Shown: positions 28,346 through 37,387 of the stretch, piece by piece | Layout: each line of letters starts with the position of its first letter | Numbering within the stretch: position 1 is the stretch's first letter | Source: Rummeliibacillus pycnus | Lineage (GTDB): Bacteria; Bacillota; Bacilli; Bacillales_A; Planococcaceae | DNA length: 64,000 nucleotides | Reading direction: 5' to 3' | NCBI RefSeq assembly: GCF_002884495.1 | Contig: NZ_KZ614145.1 | Span: 2,990,423-3,054,422, forward strand | Notes under the pieces: generated by a model | The model's input: only the letters and a program-made list of their open reading frames with translations | Database searches by the model: none | What the model was told of the DNA's origin: nothing | Position numbers and translations under genes: made by a program

Positions 28346-29806
28346 ATGACTAACAAAGTTCGTGTTCGTTATGCACCAAGCCCAACTGGACATTTACACA
28401 TTGGTGGCGCACGTACAGCACTATTCAATTATTTATATGCAAAACATTATGACGGAGATTTTATTCTTCGTATTGAAGATACAGACGTAGCTCGTAACAT
28501 CGAGGATGGCGAAGCTTCACAAATCGAAAACCTAGCTTGGTTAGGTATACACCCGGTAGAATCACCAGTAATCGGTGGTCCTTACGCTCCTTACCGCCAA
28601 ATGGAACGTTTAGATATTTATAAAGAATACGCAGAAAAGTTAGTTGATATGGGTATGGCTTACAAATGTTTCTGTACTTCTGAAGAATTAGAAGCTGAAC
28701 GCGAAGCTCAACGCGCAAACGGTGTTGCAGCACCAATGTACAAAGGTACTTGCCGTCATCTATCTGCTGAAGAAATTGCGGAAAAAGAAGCAACTGGTAT
28801 GCCTTATACAATTCGTTTTAAAGTACCGGAAAATGAAACATATACATTTGATGATTTAATTCGTGGTGAAGTAACATTCGAATCAAAAGACATCGGCGAC
28901 TGGGTAATCATGAAGGCAAACGGTATCCCAACTTACAATTTTGCGGTTGTACTTGATGACCACATGATGGCAATGACACACGTATTCCGTGGCGAAGAAC
29001 ATTTATCAAACACACCAAAACAATTGATGATTTACCGTGCATTCGGATGGGAAGCACCTCGTTTCGGTCATATGACATTAATTGTTAATGAAAATCACAA
29101 AAAACTTTCAAAACGTGATGAATCAATCATCCAATTTATTTCTCAATACAAAGATCTTGGTTACCTTCCTGAAGCAATGCTTAACTTCCTAGCATTACTT
29201 GGCTGGTCCCCAGAAGGTGAAGAAGAAATTTTCACTGCTGAAGAGTTAATCGCTCAATTCGATGAAAAACGTCTTTCTAAATCACCATCTATGTATGACA
29301 CACATAAATTAAAATGGATGAACAACCAATACATGAAGAAACTTTCTCATGAAGAAGTAGTTGCTCTTGCTCTTCCATTCTTACAAAAAGAAGGTTTACT
29401 TCCTCAAGAACTAACTGCAGAACAACATGAATGGGCTTCAAAACTAATTGGTTTATATCATGAACAAATGAGTTACGGTGCTGAAATCGTTGAATTGACT
29501 CGTATGTTCTTTACAGAGGAACTTGAATATAATGATGAAGAAAAAGAAGTTTTAGCAGGGGAACAAGTGCCAGAAGTAATGGCAGCATTCAAAGCGCAAC
29601 TTGAAGCTTTAGAAGAATATGAACCTGCAGAAATTAAAAAGGCAATAAAAGCTGTACAAAAAGAAACTGGTCACAAAGGTAAAAATCTTTATATGCCAAT
29701 TCGTATTGCTGCTACTGGTGAAATGCATGGCCCAGAATTAAATGATGCACTTGTTTTACTGGGAAAAGAAACGGTACTAAATCGCATTGGAAAATTTGTT
29801 AAATAA
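28346..29806 (+). CDS. gltX: Glutamyl-tRNA synthetase
   Basis: A 486-residue class I aminoacyl-tRNA synthetase. The HIGH motif is in [18 protein letters not shown] and the KMSKS-type motif is KLSKRDES. In Bacilli this enzyme also charges tRNA-Gln with glutamate for later amidation, so it is expected to be non-discriminating. The ATG follows AGGAGG. No T-box precedes it, as is usual for gltX. Confidence 0.96.
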   Translation: MTNKVRVRYAPSPTGHLHIGGARTALFNYLYAKHYDGDFILRIEDTDVARNIEDGEASQIENLAWLGIHPVESPVIGGPYAPYRQMERLDIYKEYAEKLVDMGMAYKCFCTSEELEAEREAQRANGVAAPMYKGTCRHLSAEEIAEKEATGMPYTIRFKVPENETYTFDDLIRGEVTFESKDIGDWVIMKANGIPTYNFAVVLDDHMMAMTHVFRGEEHLSNTPKQLMIYRAFGWEAPRFGHMTLIVNENHKKLSKRDESIIQFISQYKDLGYLPEAMLNFLALLGWSPEGEEEIFTAEELIAQFDEKRLSKSPSMYDTHKLKWMNNQYMKKLSHEEVVALALPFLQKEGLLPQELTAEQHEWASKLIGLYHEQMSYGAEIVELTRMFFTEELEYNDEEKEVLAGEQVPEVMAAFKAQLEALEEYEPAEIKKAIKAVQKETGHKGKNLYMPIRIAATGEMHGPELNDALVLLGKETVLNRIGKFVK

Positions 29807-29812
29807 TTTTAG

Positions 29813-29840
29813 TTGCTTTTTTTCTACTTCATTGTACAAT
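29813..29840 (+). promoter_or_regulatory. Candidate promoter of the cysE-cysS T-box transcript
   Basis: TTGCTT (29813-29818), 16 bp, TACAAT (29835-29840), about 35 bp before the T-box stem I. Confidence 0.55.
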
Positions 29841-29874
29841 AAAGCTATTAAATGATGAAAAAACGTTGAAGAGG

Positions 29875-30112
29875 AGAAGTATGTGGCGCATGCTCTAAAG
29901 AGAGGACCATCACCGGCTGAAAGTGGTCTGAGCCAATGTAAAACAGAAATGCACCTCTGAGTACTAGGTTGAATTATATTTTAGTAGGTCTAGTCGGTTC
30001 GTCACCGTTAAAGGCGATTGAGCGGGAAGTATTTTAGCGATACTTCCAACCAGAGTGGAACCGCGCGAAACCGGCGTCTCTGTCTTGTAATAAGACAGGG
30101 ACGTTTTTTATT
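29875..30112 (+). ncRNA. Cysteine-specific T-box leader with terminator
   Basis: A stem I region starts near 29875. The specifier codon UGC (cysteine, 29950-29952) lies in the usual GAAA-UGC-A context, and the T-box core AGAGTGGAACCGCG at about 30052-30065 pairs with the uncharged tRNA-Cys end. The terminator GTCCCTGTCTT-type stem with TTTTTT is at about 30075-30110. Uncharged tRNA-Cys would favour antitermination and raise cysE and cysS expression. Stem boundaries were judged by eye. Confidence 0.93.
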
Positions 30113-30361
30113 TGGCTCTGTCTCTACTATCTTCTTTACTTGGCCATAAGGTGGCAACTTCTGACTTTAAGTATCCATCTGAAGTAAAAGCTGAAATACC
30201 AACAGCGTTTTCAACCAAATATGCATTTAAAAGTTAGAAAGAGTAAAACTTCCATCAGTGGTGATTTTCTACATCCACACTGATAGTTAGTTGAACCAAC
30301 CGGGCTTTTACGTTATCCCGGTTTTGCGGGATAAATTTTATGAATTAGGAGGGGTATAAAT
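30113..30361 (+). other. Unusually long spacer between T-box terminator and cysE
   Basis: About 250 nt follow the T-box before cysE starts. Two further hairpins are visible: ATCAGTG/CACTGAT (30254-30284) and TTATCCCG/CGGGATAA (30313-30334), the latter ending 28 nt before the start codon. On the minus strand a 43-codon frame is open (30236-30108) but has no start signal. No known RNA family was recognised. Confidence 0.4.
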
Positions 30362-31003
30362 ATGTTTAAGAGAATGAGAGAAGATATTGCAACAATTTTT
30401 GAAAATGATCCAGCAGCTCGTAGTACACTAGAAGTGGTATTAACTTATTCTGGGTTACATGCTATATGGTCTCATAGAATTGCACATGCTTTGTATAAAC
30501 GTAAATTTTATTTTATCGCGAGATCTGTTTCACAAATTAGTCGATTCTTTACAGGTATTGAAATTCACCCCGGTGCGAAGATAGGGAGACGTTTTTTTAT
30601 TGACCATGGTATGGGGGTTGTAATTGGTGAAACCTGTGAAATTGGAGATGATTGTACTTTATATCAAGGTGTAACATTAGGAGGGACAGGGAAAGAAAAA
30701 GGTAAGCGTCATCCAACGCTAGGGAATAATGTTTTAGTTGCTACTGGTGCAAAGGTACTTGGTTCAATTACAATTGGTGAGAACAGTAAAATTGGTGCTG
30801 GATCCGTTGTTTTGAAGCCAGTGCCACCAAATGCAACAGTTGTTGGTATTCCAGGCAAAGTAGTTATTCAAGATGGTGTTCGTGTAAATCATGAACAAAA
30901 ATTAGACCATCAAAATATTCCTGATCCAGTAGAAGATCGTTGCCAACAATTAGAACAAAAAATAAATGTATTATATAAAGAACTTGTGAATAAGGAGAGA
31001 TAA
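30362..31003 (+). CDS. cysE: Serine O-acetyltransferase
   Basis: A 213-residue left-handed beta-helix (hexapeptide repeat) enzyme making O-acetylserine from serine and acetyl-CoA, the first step of cysteine synthesis. [27 protein letters not shown] and the [18 protein letters not shown] loop are diagnostic; His150-type residues lie in the latter. The ATG follows AGGAGGGG. It shares the cysteine T-box with cysS. Confidence 0.96.
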   Translation: MFKRMREDIATIFENDPAARSTLEVVLTYSGLHAIWSHRIAHALYKRKFYFIARSVSQISRFFTGIEIHPGAKIGRRFFIDHGMGVVIGETCEIGDDCTLYQGVTLGGTGKEKGKRHPTLGNNVLVATGAKVLGSITIGENSKIGAGSVVLKPVPPNATVVGIPGKVVIQDGVRVNHEQKLDHQNIPDPVEDRCQQLEQKINVLYKELVNKER

Positions 31004-31009
31004 TCCCAC

Positions 31010-32410
31010 ATGGGTATTCAAATTTTTAACTCATTAACACGTGAAAAAGAACCATTTGTACCTCTTGAAGAGGGTAAGGTCAAAATGTATGTATGTGGTC
31101 CAACTGTTTATAACTACATTCATATAGGTAATTCACGTCCTGTTATCGTCTATGATACAGTGCGTCGTTATTTAACATACCGTGGCTATGAAGTTACTTA
31201 TGTTTCTAACTTTACAGACGTGGATGATAAAATTATTAAAGCGGCAAATGAGTTAGGAGAAGAAGTATCAGAACTAACAGAACGTTTTATTAAGGCTTAT
31301 TTTGAAGATATAACAGCACTTGGATGCCAAAAAGCTGATGCACATCCACGTGTAACCGATCATATGAACGAAATTATTGAGTTTATTAGTGTATTGATAG
31401 AAAAGGGCTATGCTTATGAATCTCAGGGAGATGTCTACTACCGTACTCGTAAATTTAAAGATTATGGTAAATTGTCACACCAATCAGTAGATGATTTGAA
31501 AATTGGTGCTCGTATTGAAGCTGGAGAAAAGAAAGAAGATGCTTTAGATTTTGCACTTTGGAAAGCTGCTAAACCAGGTGAAATCTTCTGGCATAGTCCA
31601 TGGGGAGATGGTCGACCAGGTTGGCATATTGAATGCTCAGTAATGGTACACAATCATTTTGGGGATACAATTGATATTCATGCTGGTGGTCAAGATTTGA
31701 CATTCCCTCATCATGAAAATGAAATCGCTCAATCAGAAGCATATACAGGTAAAACGTTTGCGCGCTATTGGATGCATAATGGTTATATTAATATTGATAA
31801 TGAAAAAATGTCAAAATCACTAGGTAACTTCATTTTGGTGCATGATATTATTCAACAAATTGATCCACAAGTATTGCGTTTCTTCATGTTGTCAGTGCAT
31901 TATCGTCATCCGATTAACTTTGCACAAGATTTAGTTGAAGCAGCAGCTGCTGGTTTAGAACGTATCCGTACTTCTTATAACAACTTGCAACATCGTCTAA
32001 ATGCCACTGCTAATCTAGGAGAAAAAGAGCAAGCTTGGATCAATGCAATCCAACAAGAACGTCATAACTTTGAAATTGCAATGGATGATGATTTTAATAC
32101 TGCAAATGCAATTGCTACTCTATTCAGCTTATCTACAGAAGCCAATAAATATTTGAATGAAATAAACACAAATCAAGAAACTTTAACAGCATTCATCGAT
32201 ACATTTAACGAACTTTCAAATGTCTTAGGAATCGAACTTCAAGTTAAAGAAGAATTATTAGATGAAGAGATCGATGCATTAATCGAAGAACGTCAACAAG
32301 CAAGAAAAAATCGTGATTTTAAACGCGCTGATGAAATTCGTGATCAACTAAAGGATATGAATATTATTTTAGAAGATACACGTCAAGGCGTTCGATGGAA
32401 ACGAGGTTAA
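31010..32410 (+). CDS. cysS: Cysteinyl-tRNA synthetase
   Basis: A 466-residue class I synthetase. [13 protein letters not shown] has a zinc-binding Cys and the HIGH-type motif, [10 protein letters not shown] is the KMSKS motif, and [22 protein letters not shown] contributes the other zinc ligands. It starts 6 nt after cysE, behind AAGGAGAG, so one T-box controls both synthesis and use of cysteine. Confidence 0.97.
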   Translation: MGIQIFNSLTREKEPFVPLEEGKVKMYVCGPTVYNYIHIGNSRPVIVYDTVRRYLTYRGYEVTYVSNFTDVDDKIIKAANELGEEVSELTERFIKAYFEDITALGCQKADAHPRVTDHMNEIIEFISVLIEKGYAYESQGDVYYRTRKFKDYGKLSHQSVDDLKIGARIEAGEKKEDALDFALWKAAKPGEIFWHSPWGDGRPGWHIECSVMVHNHFGDTIDIHAGGQDLTFPHHENEIAQSEAYTGKTFARYWMHNGYINIDNEKMSKSLGNFILVHDIIQQIDPQVLRFFMLSVHYRHPINFAQDLVEAAAAGLERIRTSYNNLQHRLNATANLGEKEQAWINAIQQERHNFEIAMDDDFNTANAIATLFSLSTEANKYLNEINTNQETLTAFIDTFNELSNVLGIELQVKEELLDEEIDALIEERQQARKNRDFKRADEIRDQLKDMNIILEDTRQGVRWKRG

Positions 32411-32414
32411 TGAA

Positions 32415-32837
32415 GTGAGAGAACTTCGTCATGCAGATGTTAAACAATTAAATGCCCTCGCTTTAGCATATATGGGTGATGCCGTATTAGAAATTGCAAT
32501 TCGCGAGCATTTATTAAGAGCGGGACGCGTAAAACCAAACATTCTTCACCGTGAAGCGACACATTATGTTTCTGCAAAAGCACAAGCTATGGTAATTCAT
32601 CAAATGATTGATGAAGATTACTTTACAGAAGAAGAAATGGCTGTATTAAAGCGTGGTCGTAACGCAAAATCAGGATCAGTGCCCAAAAATACAGATGTTC
32701 AAACATATAATTATAGTTCAGCGTTTGAAGCAGTTCTTGGATTTTTATATTTAACAGATCAAAAAGAACGCGTTGATGAGATTATTCGTTATGCAGTCAA
32801 TATGATTGAAGATAAGAAAGGAGTGTCAAAAAAATAA
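32415..32837 (+). CDS. mrnC: Mini-ribonuclease III
   Basis: A 140-residue RNase III-like domain without the double-stranded RNA-binding domain. LALAYMGDAVLEIAIREHLL is the signature, and the late SSAFEAVLGFLYL carries the second acidic metal site. It matures 23S rRNA ends in Bacilli. The start is GTG with GAGG upstream. Its last base overlaps rlmB (TAATG). Confidence 0.94.
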   Translation: MRELRHADVKQLNALALAYMGDAVLEIAIREHLLRAGRVKPNILHREATHYVSAKAQAMVIHQMIDEDYFTEEEMAVLKRGRNAKSGSVPKNTDVQTYNYSSAFEAVLGFLYLTDQKERVDEIIRYAVNMIEDKKGVSKK

Positions 32838-33583
32838 TGGCAGAACAATCAAAAGAAATAATAGCTGGCAAAAATCCAGTTTTAGAGGCACTTCGATCTA
32901 CAAGAGATATCAACAAGATTTGGATAGCTGAAGGCGTTAAAAAAAGCGGGATCAATGAACTATTAGATTTGGCAAGAGAACGTGGTATAATCGTTCAATT
33001 TGTCCCTAAGAAAAAAGTGGATCAGTTATCTTCAGAGAACCATCAAGGAATTGTCGCCTCAGTTGCTGCTTATAACTATGCAGAATTAGAAGACCTTTTT
33101 AAAGTAGCTGAGGAACGTGGGGAAGATCCTTTCTTTATCATCTTAGATGAATTAGAAGATCCTCATAATTTGGGCTCTATTATGCGAACTGCAGATGCAG
33201 TAGGTGCACATGGTATTATTATTCCAAAACGACGTTCTGTTAGCTTGACAGCAGTTGTTGCAAAAGCATCTACAGGTGCTATCGAGTATATTCCAACAGT
33301 TCGTGTTAACAACTTATCTCAAACTGTAGAAGAGTTAAAACATCGTGGTGTTTGGATTGCAGGAACCGATGCTAAAGGTTCTGTGGACTATCGAAAAATG
33401 GACGCAACTTTACCGTTAGCGGTAATCATCGGTAGTGAAGGACGTGGTATGAGCCGTATCCTTAAAGAAAAATGTGATTTTCTTTATAATCTCCCTATGG
33501 TTGGTCATGTCACATCTTTAAATGCTTCAGTAGCTGCGTCATTATTGATGTATGAAGTATTCCGTAAACGCCAAGAAGTTTAA
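32837..33583 (+). CDS. rlmB: 23S rRNA (guanosine-2'-O-)-methyltransferase RlmB
   Basis: A 248-residue SPOUT (TrmH-type) methyltransferase. The N-terminal substrate-binding domain starts at IAGKNPVLEALRS. The SPOUT core holds LDELEDPHNLGSIMRTADA, IIGSEGRGMSR and the knot motif LPMVGHVTSLNASVAASLLMYE. It modifies the peptidyl-transferase region guanosine of 23S rRNA. It is translationally coupled to mrnC. Confidence 0.94.
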   Translation: MAEQSKEIIAGKNPVLEALRSTRDINKIWIAEGVKKSGINELLDLARERGIIVQFVPKKKVDQLSSENHQGIVASVAAYNYAELEDLFKVAEERGEDPFFIILDELEDPHNLGSIMRTADAVGAHGIIIPKRRSVSLTAVVAKASTGAIEYIPTVRVNNLSQTVEELKHRGVWIAGTDAKGSVDYRKMDATLPLAVIIGSEGRGMSRILKEKCDFLYNLPMVGHVTSLNASVAASLLMYEVFRKRQEV

Positions 33584-33595
33584 AGGTGACTGCTG

Positions 33596-34114
33596 ATGAA
33601 TATACTCTTAGTTGATGGTTATAACATTATTGGTGCATGGAAGGAACTACAGGTTTTAAAAGAACATAAGCTAATAGATGCGAGAGATCGACTGATAGAG
33701 TTAATGGCAGACTATCAAGCCTATTCAGGAATGCGCGTCATCGTTGTTTTTGATGCGTATCTCGTTCCGGGAATTGCAACAAAGGTGAAGCAACATAATG
33801 TTGAAATTATCTATACAAGGGCAAAAGAAACTGCAGATGATCGTATTGAAAAGCTAACGGCTGAACTGACAACTAAACGTGACAAAATCTATGTAGCCAC
33901 TTCGGATATGGCAGAACAAAATGTCATATTCGGAAATGGTGCATTACGAAAATCAGCGCGTGAATTTGAAATTGAAATGCAAAATGTACGCATTCAAATT
34001 TCGCAAAAAGTAAAAAATATACAAACACAAAAACCGAGTTCAAAAATTCCTTTATCATCCGAAGTTATGGAAAAATTCGAACAAATGCGTAGAGGAAATA
34101 AATTGAGTGATTGA
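33596..34114 (+). CDS. rae1: Rae1 (YacP), ribosome-dependent mRNA endonuclease
   Basis: A 172-residue NYN/PIN-like nuclease. LLVDGYNIIGAW at the N-terminus and DAYLVPG/TADDRIEKL supply the acidic active-site residues. Rae1 of B. subtilis enters the ribosomal A site and cuts certain mRNAs. The basic C-terminal tail (about 130-172) is poorly structured. The SigA promoter of sigH overlaps its stop codon. Confidence 0.93.
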   Translation: MNILLVDGYNIIGAWKELQVLKEHKLIDARDRLIELMADYQAYSGMRVIVVFDAYLVPGIATKVKQHNVEIIYTRAKETADDRIEKLTAELTTKRDKIYVATSDMAEQNVIFGNGALRKSAREFEIEMQNVRIQISQKVKNIQTQKPSSKIPLSSEVMEKFEQMRRGNKLSD

Positions 34115-34140
34115 CTGATATTTTCCAATTCCGTTATACT
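34111..34140 (+). promoter_or_regulatory. SigA promoter of sigH
   Basis: TTGACT (34111-34116), 18 bp, TATACT (34135-34140), overlapping the rae1 stop. In B. subtilis sigH also has its own promoter here, repressed by AbrB. Confidence 0.75.
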
Positions 34141-34175
34141 GTTTTTAAATAGGCTAGCGCAATCGGGGTGATACT

Positions 34176-34817
34176 TTGTTAACAAGTGATCATTTACACA
34201 TGAAGCATCAAGAATTTGAAGACTTAACTGATGAGCAATTAGTGGGTATGGCGCGTAAAGGAGATACAGAAGCGTTGGACTTTCTAATCAACAAATATAA
34301 GCCGTTTGTGCGCTTAAAAGTAAAGTCCTATTTTCTAATTGGTGCTGATAAAGAGGATATTGTGCAAGAGGGTATGATCGGATTATATAAAGCAATCCGA
34401 GATTTTAAAGGTGATAAATTAGCTTCTTTCAAAGCTTTTGCTGAACTTTGTATTAAACGCCAAATTATTACAGCTATCAAAACAGCTACAAGACAAAAGC
34501 ATATACCGCTTAATTCCTATGTTTCATTAGATAAACCGGTCTTTGAAGAGGAATCTACAAAAACTTTAATGGACATGCTGACAGGAGCAACAATTGATGA
34601 TCCTGAAAAACTAATGATTCATCGTGAAGAGTTCAATCATCTAGAAGAAAAAATTGGAGAAGTATTAAGTGATTTAGAACGTCAAGTATTAGCTCTCTAT
34701 CTAGAAGGTTGTTCGTATCAAGAAATTTCTGGAAGATTGGATCGTCATGTCAAATCAATTGACAATGCATTACAACGTATTAAAAGGAAATTAGAAAGAC
34801 ATCTAGAGGTAGAATAG
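34176..34817 (+). CDS. sigH: RNA polymerase sigma factor SigH (Spo0H)
   Basis: A 213-residue sigma-70-family factor for entry into stationary phase, competence and sporulation. SYFLIGADKEDIVQEGMIGLYKAIRDF (region 2) and KTATRQKHIPLNSYVSLDKP are the SigH-specific segments, and the C-terminal HVKSIDNALQRIKRKLE is region 4. The start is TTG 34176, a few nt after GGGGTG; the next in-frame ATG (34200) lacks a ribosome-binding site. It supports a sporulating Bacillales. Confidence 0.95.
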   Translation: MLTSDHLHMKHQEFEDLTDEQLVGMARKGDTEALDFLINKYKPFVRLKVKSYFLIGADKEDIVQEGMIGLYKAIRDFKGDKLASFKAFAELCIKRQIITAIKTATRQKHIPLNSYVSLDKPVFEEESTKTLMDMLTGATIDDPEKLMIHREEFNHLEEKIGEVLSDLERQVLALYLEGCSYQEISGRLDRHVKSIDNALQRIKRKLERHLEVE

Positions 34818-34831
34818 CAATTTAATAGCAT

Positions 34832-34860
34832 TAAGAGGTTAGTTGACAGCTTGTATAATA
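34832..34860 (+). promoter_or_regulatory. Candidate promoter of rpmG-secE-nusG
   Basis: TTAAGA (34832-34837), 17 bp, TATAAT (34855-34860). Confidence 0.5.
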
Positions 34861-34902
34861 GGTGATAGGCTTTTAAAAGGACAAATGCCGAAAGGTGATA
34901 AT

Positions 34903-35049
34903 ATGGCACAAAAAGTCGCACTAAGCTGTGAAAAATGCGGGGCTAGAAATTATCATTTACCCGTAGCTAAGGACAATTCAAAGAGAATAGAACTGAAAAA
35001 ATATTGTTCTCATTGTAATGAGCATACATTACATAAACAAACTAAATAA
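34903..35049 (+). CDS. rpmG: 50S ribosomal protein L33 (zinc-binding form)
   Basis: A 48-residue L33 with two CxxC pairs (CEKC and CSHC), the zinc-containing form. The start is ATG 34903 behind AAAGGTGAT; the longer reading frame upstream has no family similarity. It precedes secE-nusG as in B. subtilis. Confidence 0.92.
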   Translation: MAQKVALSCEKCGARNYHLPVAKDNSKRIELKKYCSHCNEHTLHKQTK

Positions 35050-35094
35050 TACGATTCGTTATGTATATATGATTATATTCGGAGGTTTGGTTGG

Positions 35095-35280
35095 ATGGGT
35101 AAGATAGGTGAATTTTTACGCGGTGTTCTATCAGAAATGAGAAAAACTAGTTGGCCAAAGCGTAAAGAATTAACAAAATATACAATGATTGTTGTTTCAA
35201 CTTTAGTGATAATGGCAGCGTTTTTCATGGTAGTCGATTTAGGTATTTCTAAATTATTGCGCTGGTACTTAGAATTATGA
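35095..35280 (+). CDS. secE: Preprotein translocase subunit SecE
   Basis: A 61-residue single-helix SecE. FLRGVLSEMRKTSWPKRKELTKYT is the conserved amphipathic N-terminal part, with one membrane helix after it (about 30-52). It clamps SecY in the translocon. GGAGG lies about 11 nt before the ATG. Confidence 0.94.
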   Translation: MGKIGEFLRGVLSEMRKTSWPKRKELTKYTMIVVSTLVIMAAFFMVVDLGISKLLRWYLEL

Positions 35281-35308
35281 TTTAATAAAGTTAATATGTT
35301 TGAAATTG

Positions 35309-35333
35309 CCCGTGTGTTGTAACGGGTTTTTTC
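35309..35333 (+). terminator. Terminator or attenuator between secE and nusG
   Basis: CCCGT, loop of 8 nt, ACGGG, then TTTTTTC. The short stem may only reduce, not stop, transcription into nusG. Confidence 0.55.
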
Positions 35334-35350
35334 ATTTTGCCTTTTAGAAA

Positions 35351-35383
35351 AGGAGGGAAGGACGAACAGTCCTATCTATTATG
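35351..35383 (+). promoter_or_regulatory. nusG translation start with a hairpin between ribosome-binding site and ATG
   Basis: The only good ribosome-binding site (GGAGGG, 35352-35357) is 23 nt from the ATG at 35381. AGGAC-gaaca-GTCCT (35359-35373) can form a small hairpin; with it folded, only 8 unpaired nt remain (35358 and 35374-35380), an ideal distance. No alternative start codon with a better site is present. Confidence 0.6.
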
Positions 35384-35914
35384 GAAAAAAATTGGTATGT
35401 CGTTCATACTTATTCAGGTTATGAAAATAAAGTTAAAGCAAACCTAGAAAAACGTGTTGAAACAATGGGTATGCAAGATAAAATCTTCCGTGTAATTATT
35501 CCAGAAGAACAAGAAACTGAAATTAAAGATGGTCGCAAAAAAACATATATGCGTAAAACTTTTCCAGGCTATGTTTTAGTTGAACTAGTTATGACAGATG
35601 ATGCTTGGTATGTTGTACGTAATACGCCTGGTGTAACTGGATTTATCGGCTCTTCAGGTGGGGGGGTAAAACCAACACCATTACTACCCGAAGAAGTAGA
35701 AGCGATTCTACAACAAATGGGCGAAAATGAAACAAATGTTGATTTAGATTTCAACGAAGGTGATTTAGTTGAAGTTTTAGAAGGACCTTTTGCTCATTTC
35801 CAAGGAATTGTTAATGAAATAATCGCGGATAAAGGCAAAGTCAATGTAACAGTTGATATGTTTGGGCGCGAAACAAAAATGGAACTAGATTTTGACCAAG
35901 TTCTAAAAGTTTAA
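35381..35914 (+). CDS. nusG: Transcription elongation/termination factor NusG
   Basis: A 177-residue NusG. The NGN domain starts with NWYVVHTYSGYENKVK and contains FPGYVLVEL; the KOW domain at the C-terminus has GDLVEVLEGPFAHFQGIV. It binds RNA polymerase and acts on pausing, and in Bacilli it works with NusA. The N-terminus matches other NusG proteins exactly at this ATG despite the distant ribosome-binding site. Confidence 0.96.
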   Translation: MEKNWYVVHTYSGYENKVKANLEKRVETMGMQDKIFRVIIPEEQETEIKDGRKKTYMRKTFPGYVLVELVMTDDAWYVVRNTPGVTGFIGSSGGGVKPTPLLPEEVEAILQQMGENETNVDLDFNEGDLVEVLEGPFAHFQGIVNEIIADKGKVNVTVDMFGRETKMELDFDQVLKV

Positions 35915-35942
35915 AATGTAAGGTACTTGCCTTGCATTTTAA
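35913..35942 (+). terminator. Intrinsic terminator after nusG
   Basis: AAAATGTAAGG, loop tacttg, CCTTGCATTTT: an 11-bp stem with one G-U pair that overlaps the stop codon. Confidence 0.7.
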
Positions 35943-36041
35943 AAAGTGTTATCATTTCATAGGTCATACTGTGCAAATATAACACAAGTTATGACATAGT
36001 AATTTTAATGTTATCGGATTAAGCCGACAGACAGATATTGA

Positions 36042-36066
36042 GTGGGAGGGGAAACCCAATTACCAC
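36042..36066 (+). promoter_or_regulatory. Candidate L1-binding site in the rplK leader
   Basis: GTGG (36042-36045) pairs with CCAC (36063-36066) around GAG and a GGG-AAA-CCC inner stem, ending 26 nt before the rplK start. The same GTGGGAGG...CCAC outline recurs before rplA. L1 represses its own operon by binding an rRNA-like site in many bacteria. Confidence 0.55.
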
Positions 36067-36092
36067 ATCACGGACTTAAGGAGGTGTGTCTC

Positions 36093-36518
36093 GTGGCTAA
36101 AAAAGTTGTTAAAGTTGTAAAACTTCAAATCCCAGCTGGTAAAGCAAATCCAGCGCCACCAGTAGGTCCTGCATTGGGTCAAGCAGGTGTTAATATCATG
36201 GGATTCTGTAAAGAATTCAACGCTCGTACTGCGGACCAAGCAGGTTTGATTATTCCAGTTGAGATTTCTGTATTTGAAGATCGTTCTTTCACTTTCATTA
36301 CAAAAACTCCACCGGCAGCAGTGTTACTAAAAGTAGCAGCTGGTATTAAATCAGGTTCAGGTGAACCAAACCGTAAAAAAGTAGCTACAGTGAAACGTGA
36401 TAAAGTACGCGAAATCGCTGAAACTAAAATGCCAGACTTAAACGCAGCATCAGTAGAAGCTGCAATGTCAATGGTAGAAGGTACTGCACGTAGCATGGGT
36501 ATTGTGATCGAAGACTAA
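36093..36518 (+). CDS. rplK: 50S ribosomal protein L11
   Basis: A 141-residue L11: [40 protein letters not shown] is spread over the N-terminal half, and the C-terminal RNA-binding half ends in GTARSMGI. The start is GTG 36093 behind AAGGAGGTG. L11 forms part of the GTPase-associated centre. Confidence 0.96.
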   Translation: MAKKVVKVVKLQIPAGKANPAPPVGPALGQAGVNIMGFCKEFNARTADQAGLIIPVEISVFEDRSFTFITKTPPAAVLLKVAAGIKSGSGEPNRKKVATVKRDKVREIAETKMPDLNAASVEAAMSMVEGTARSMGIVIED

Positions 36519-36549
36519 TCCCATTACTTGATAAAGTATTGTTTTTGGA

Positions 36550-36595
36550 GGTTGCGATTGTTTCTTATAGTGATATTTGAAACTCGCAGCCTTTA
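36550..36595 (+). other. Stem-loop in the rplK-rplA spacer
   Basis: GGTTGCGA (36550-36557) pairs with TCGCAGCC (36584-36591), with one G-U pair, followed by TTTATTC. It may be an attenuator or part of the rplA leader fold. Confidence 0.5.
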
Positions 36596-36598
36596 TTC

Positions 36599-36625
36599 GT
36601 GGGAGGTTTAATCCGTTACAACCAC
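36599..36625 (+). promoter_or_regulatory. Candidate L1-binding site in the rplA leader
   Basis: GTGG (36599-36602) and CCAC (36622-36625) enclose GAGG-TTTAAT-CC. It shares GTGGGAGG with the site before rplK and ends 20 nt before the rplA start codon. Confidence 0.55.
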
Positions 36626-36645
36626 AATCAAGGAGGAAATATATA

Positions 36646-37347
36646 ATGGCTAAAAAAGGTAAAAAATTGCAAGATGCAGCTAAATTAGTTGACCGTAACC
36701 AACAATACACAGTAGCTGAAGCAGCTGAACTTGCTAAAAAAACAAGCACTGTTAACTTTGACGCAACAGTTGAAGTAGCATTTAACTTAAATATCGACAC
36801 TCGTAAAAACGACCAACAAATCCGTGGAGCAGTTGTACTTCCAAACGGTACTGGTAAAACTCAACGCGTTTTAGTTTTTGCTAAAGGTGAAAAAATTAAA
36901 GAAGCTGAAGCAGCTGGCGCAGATTACGTAGGCGATGCAGAATATATCCAAAAAATCCAACAAGGCTGGTTTGAATTCGATGTAATCGTTGCAACTCCAG
37001 ATATGATGGGTGAAGTTGGTAAACTAGGTCGTGTATTAGGACCTAAAGGCTTAATGCCAAACCCTAAAACTGGTACTGTTACTTTTGATGTAACAAAAGC
37101 AGTTAACGAAATCAAAGCTGGTAAAGTCGAATACCGTGCTGACAAAGCTGGTATCGTTCACGCTCCAATTGGTAAAGTTTCATTTGAAGCTGACAAATTA
37201 GCTGAAAACTTATCAACTCTTGTTGACGTAATCCTTAAAGCAAAACCTGCTGCTGCAAAAGGTACTTACATCAAATCATTACATGTAACTACTACAATGG
37301 GACCATCTATTAAAGTGGATCCACTATCTGCTACAGTAGCAAAATAA
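36646..37347 (+). CDS. rplA: 50S ribosomal protein L1
   Basis: A 233-residue L1. [35 protein letters not shown] and the C-terminal GPSIKVDP are family motifs. The start is ATG 36646 behind AAGGAGGAAA. It forms the L1 stalk near the E site and probably represses its own mRNA through the leader sites. Confidence 0.96.
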   Translation: MAKKGKKLQDAAKLVDRNQQYTVAEAAELAKKTSTVNFDATVEVAFNLNIDTRKNDQQIRGAVVLPNGTGKTQRVLVFAKGEKIKEAEAAGADYVGDAEYIQKIQQGWFEFDVIVATPDMMGEVGKLGRVLGPKGLMPNPKTGTVTFDVTKAVNEIKAGKVEYRADKAGIVHAPIGKVSFEADKLAENLSTLVDVILKAKPAAAKGTYIKSLHVTTTMGPSIKVDPLSATVAK

Positions 37348-37354
37348 TTTTTGA

Positions 37355-37383
37355 TTGACAAACCTATTATCATTTGCTATGAT
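37355..37383 (+). promoter_or_regulatory. Strong SigA promoter of rplJ-rplL
   Basis: A consensus TTGACA (37355-37360), 17 bp and TATGAT (37378-37383), with an extended TGC just before the -10. Confidence 0.88.
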
Positions 37384-37387
37384 TTAT

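Noticed and set aside
30108-30236. Minus-strand frame of about 43 codons (ends ...TLWPSKEDSRDRAK)
   Set aside because: No start codon with a ribosome-binding site, no family recognised, and it overlaps the T-box terminator. It could be a relic but is not supported as a gene.
34844-34860. Perfect TTGACA at 34844-34849 close to TATAAT at 34855-34860 before rpmG
   Set aside because: The spacing is only 5 bp, so they cannot be one promoter. TTAAGA at 34832 with 17-bp spacing was used instead.
36042-36092. Extended N-terminus for rplK from a GTG at 36042
   Set aside because: The extra residues do not match L11, and the region is the leader with the L1-type stem; GTG 36093 has a much better ribosome-binding site.
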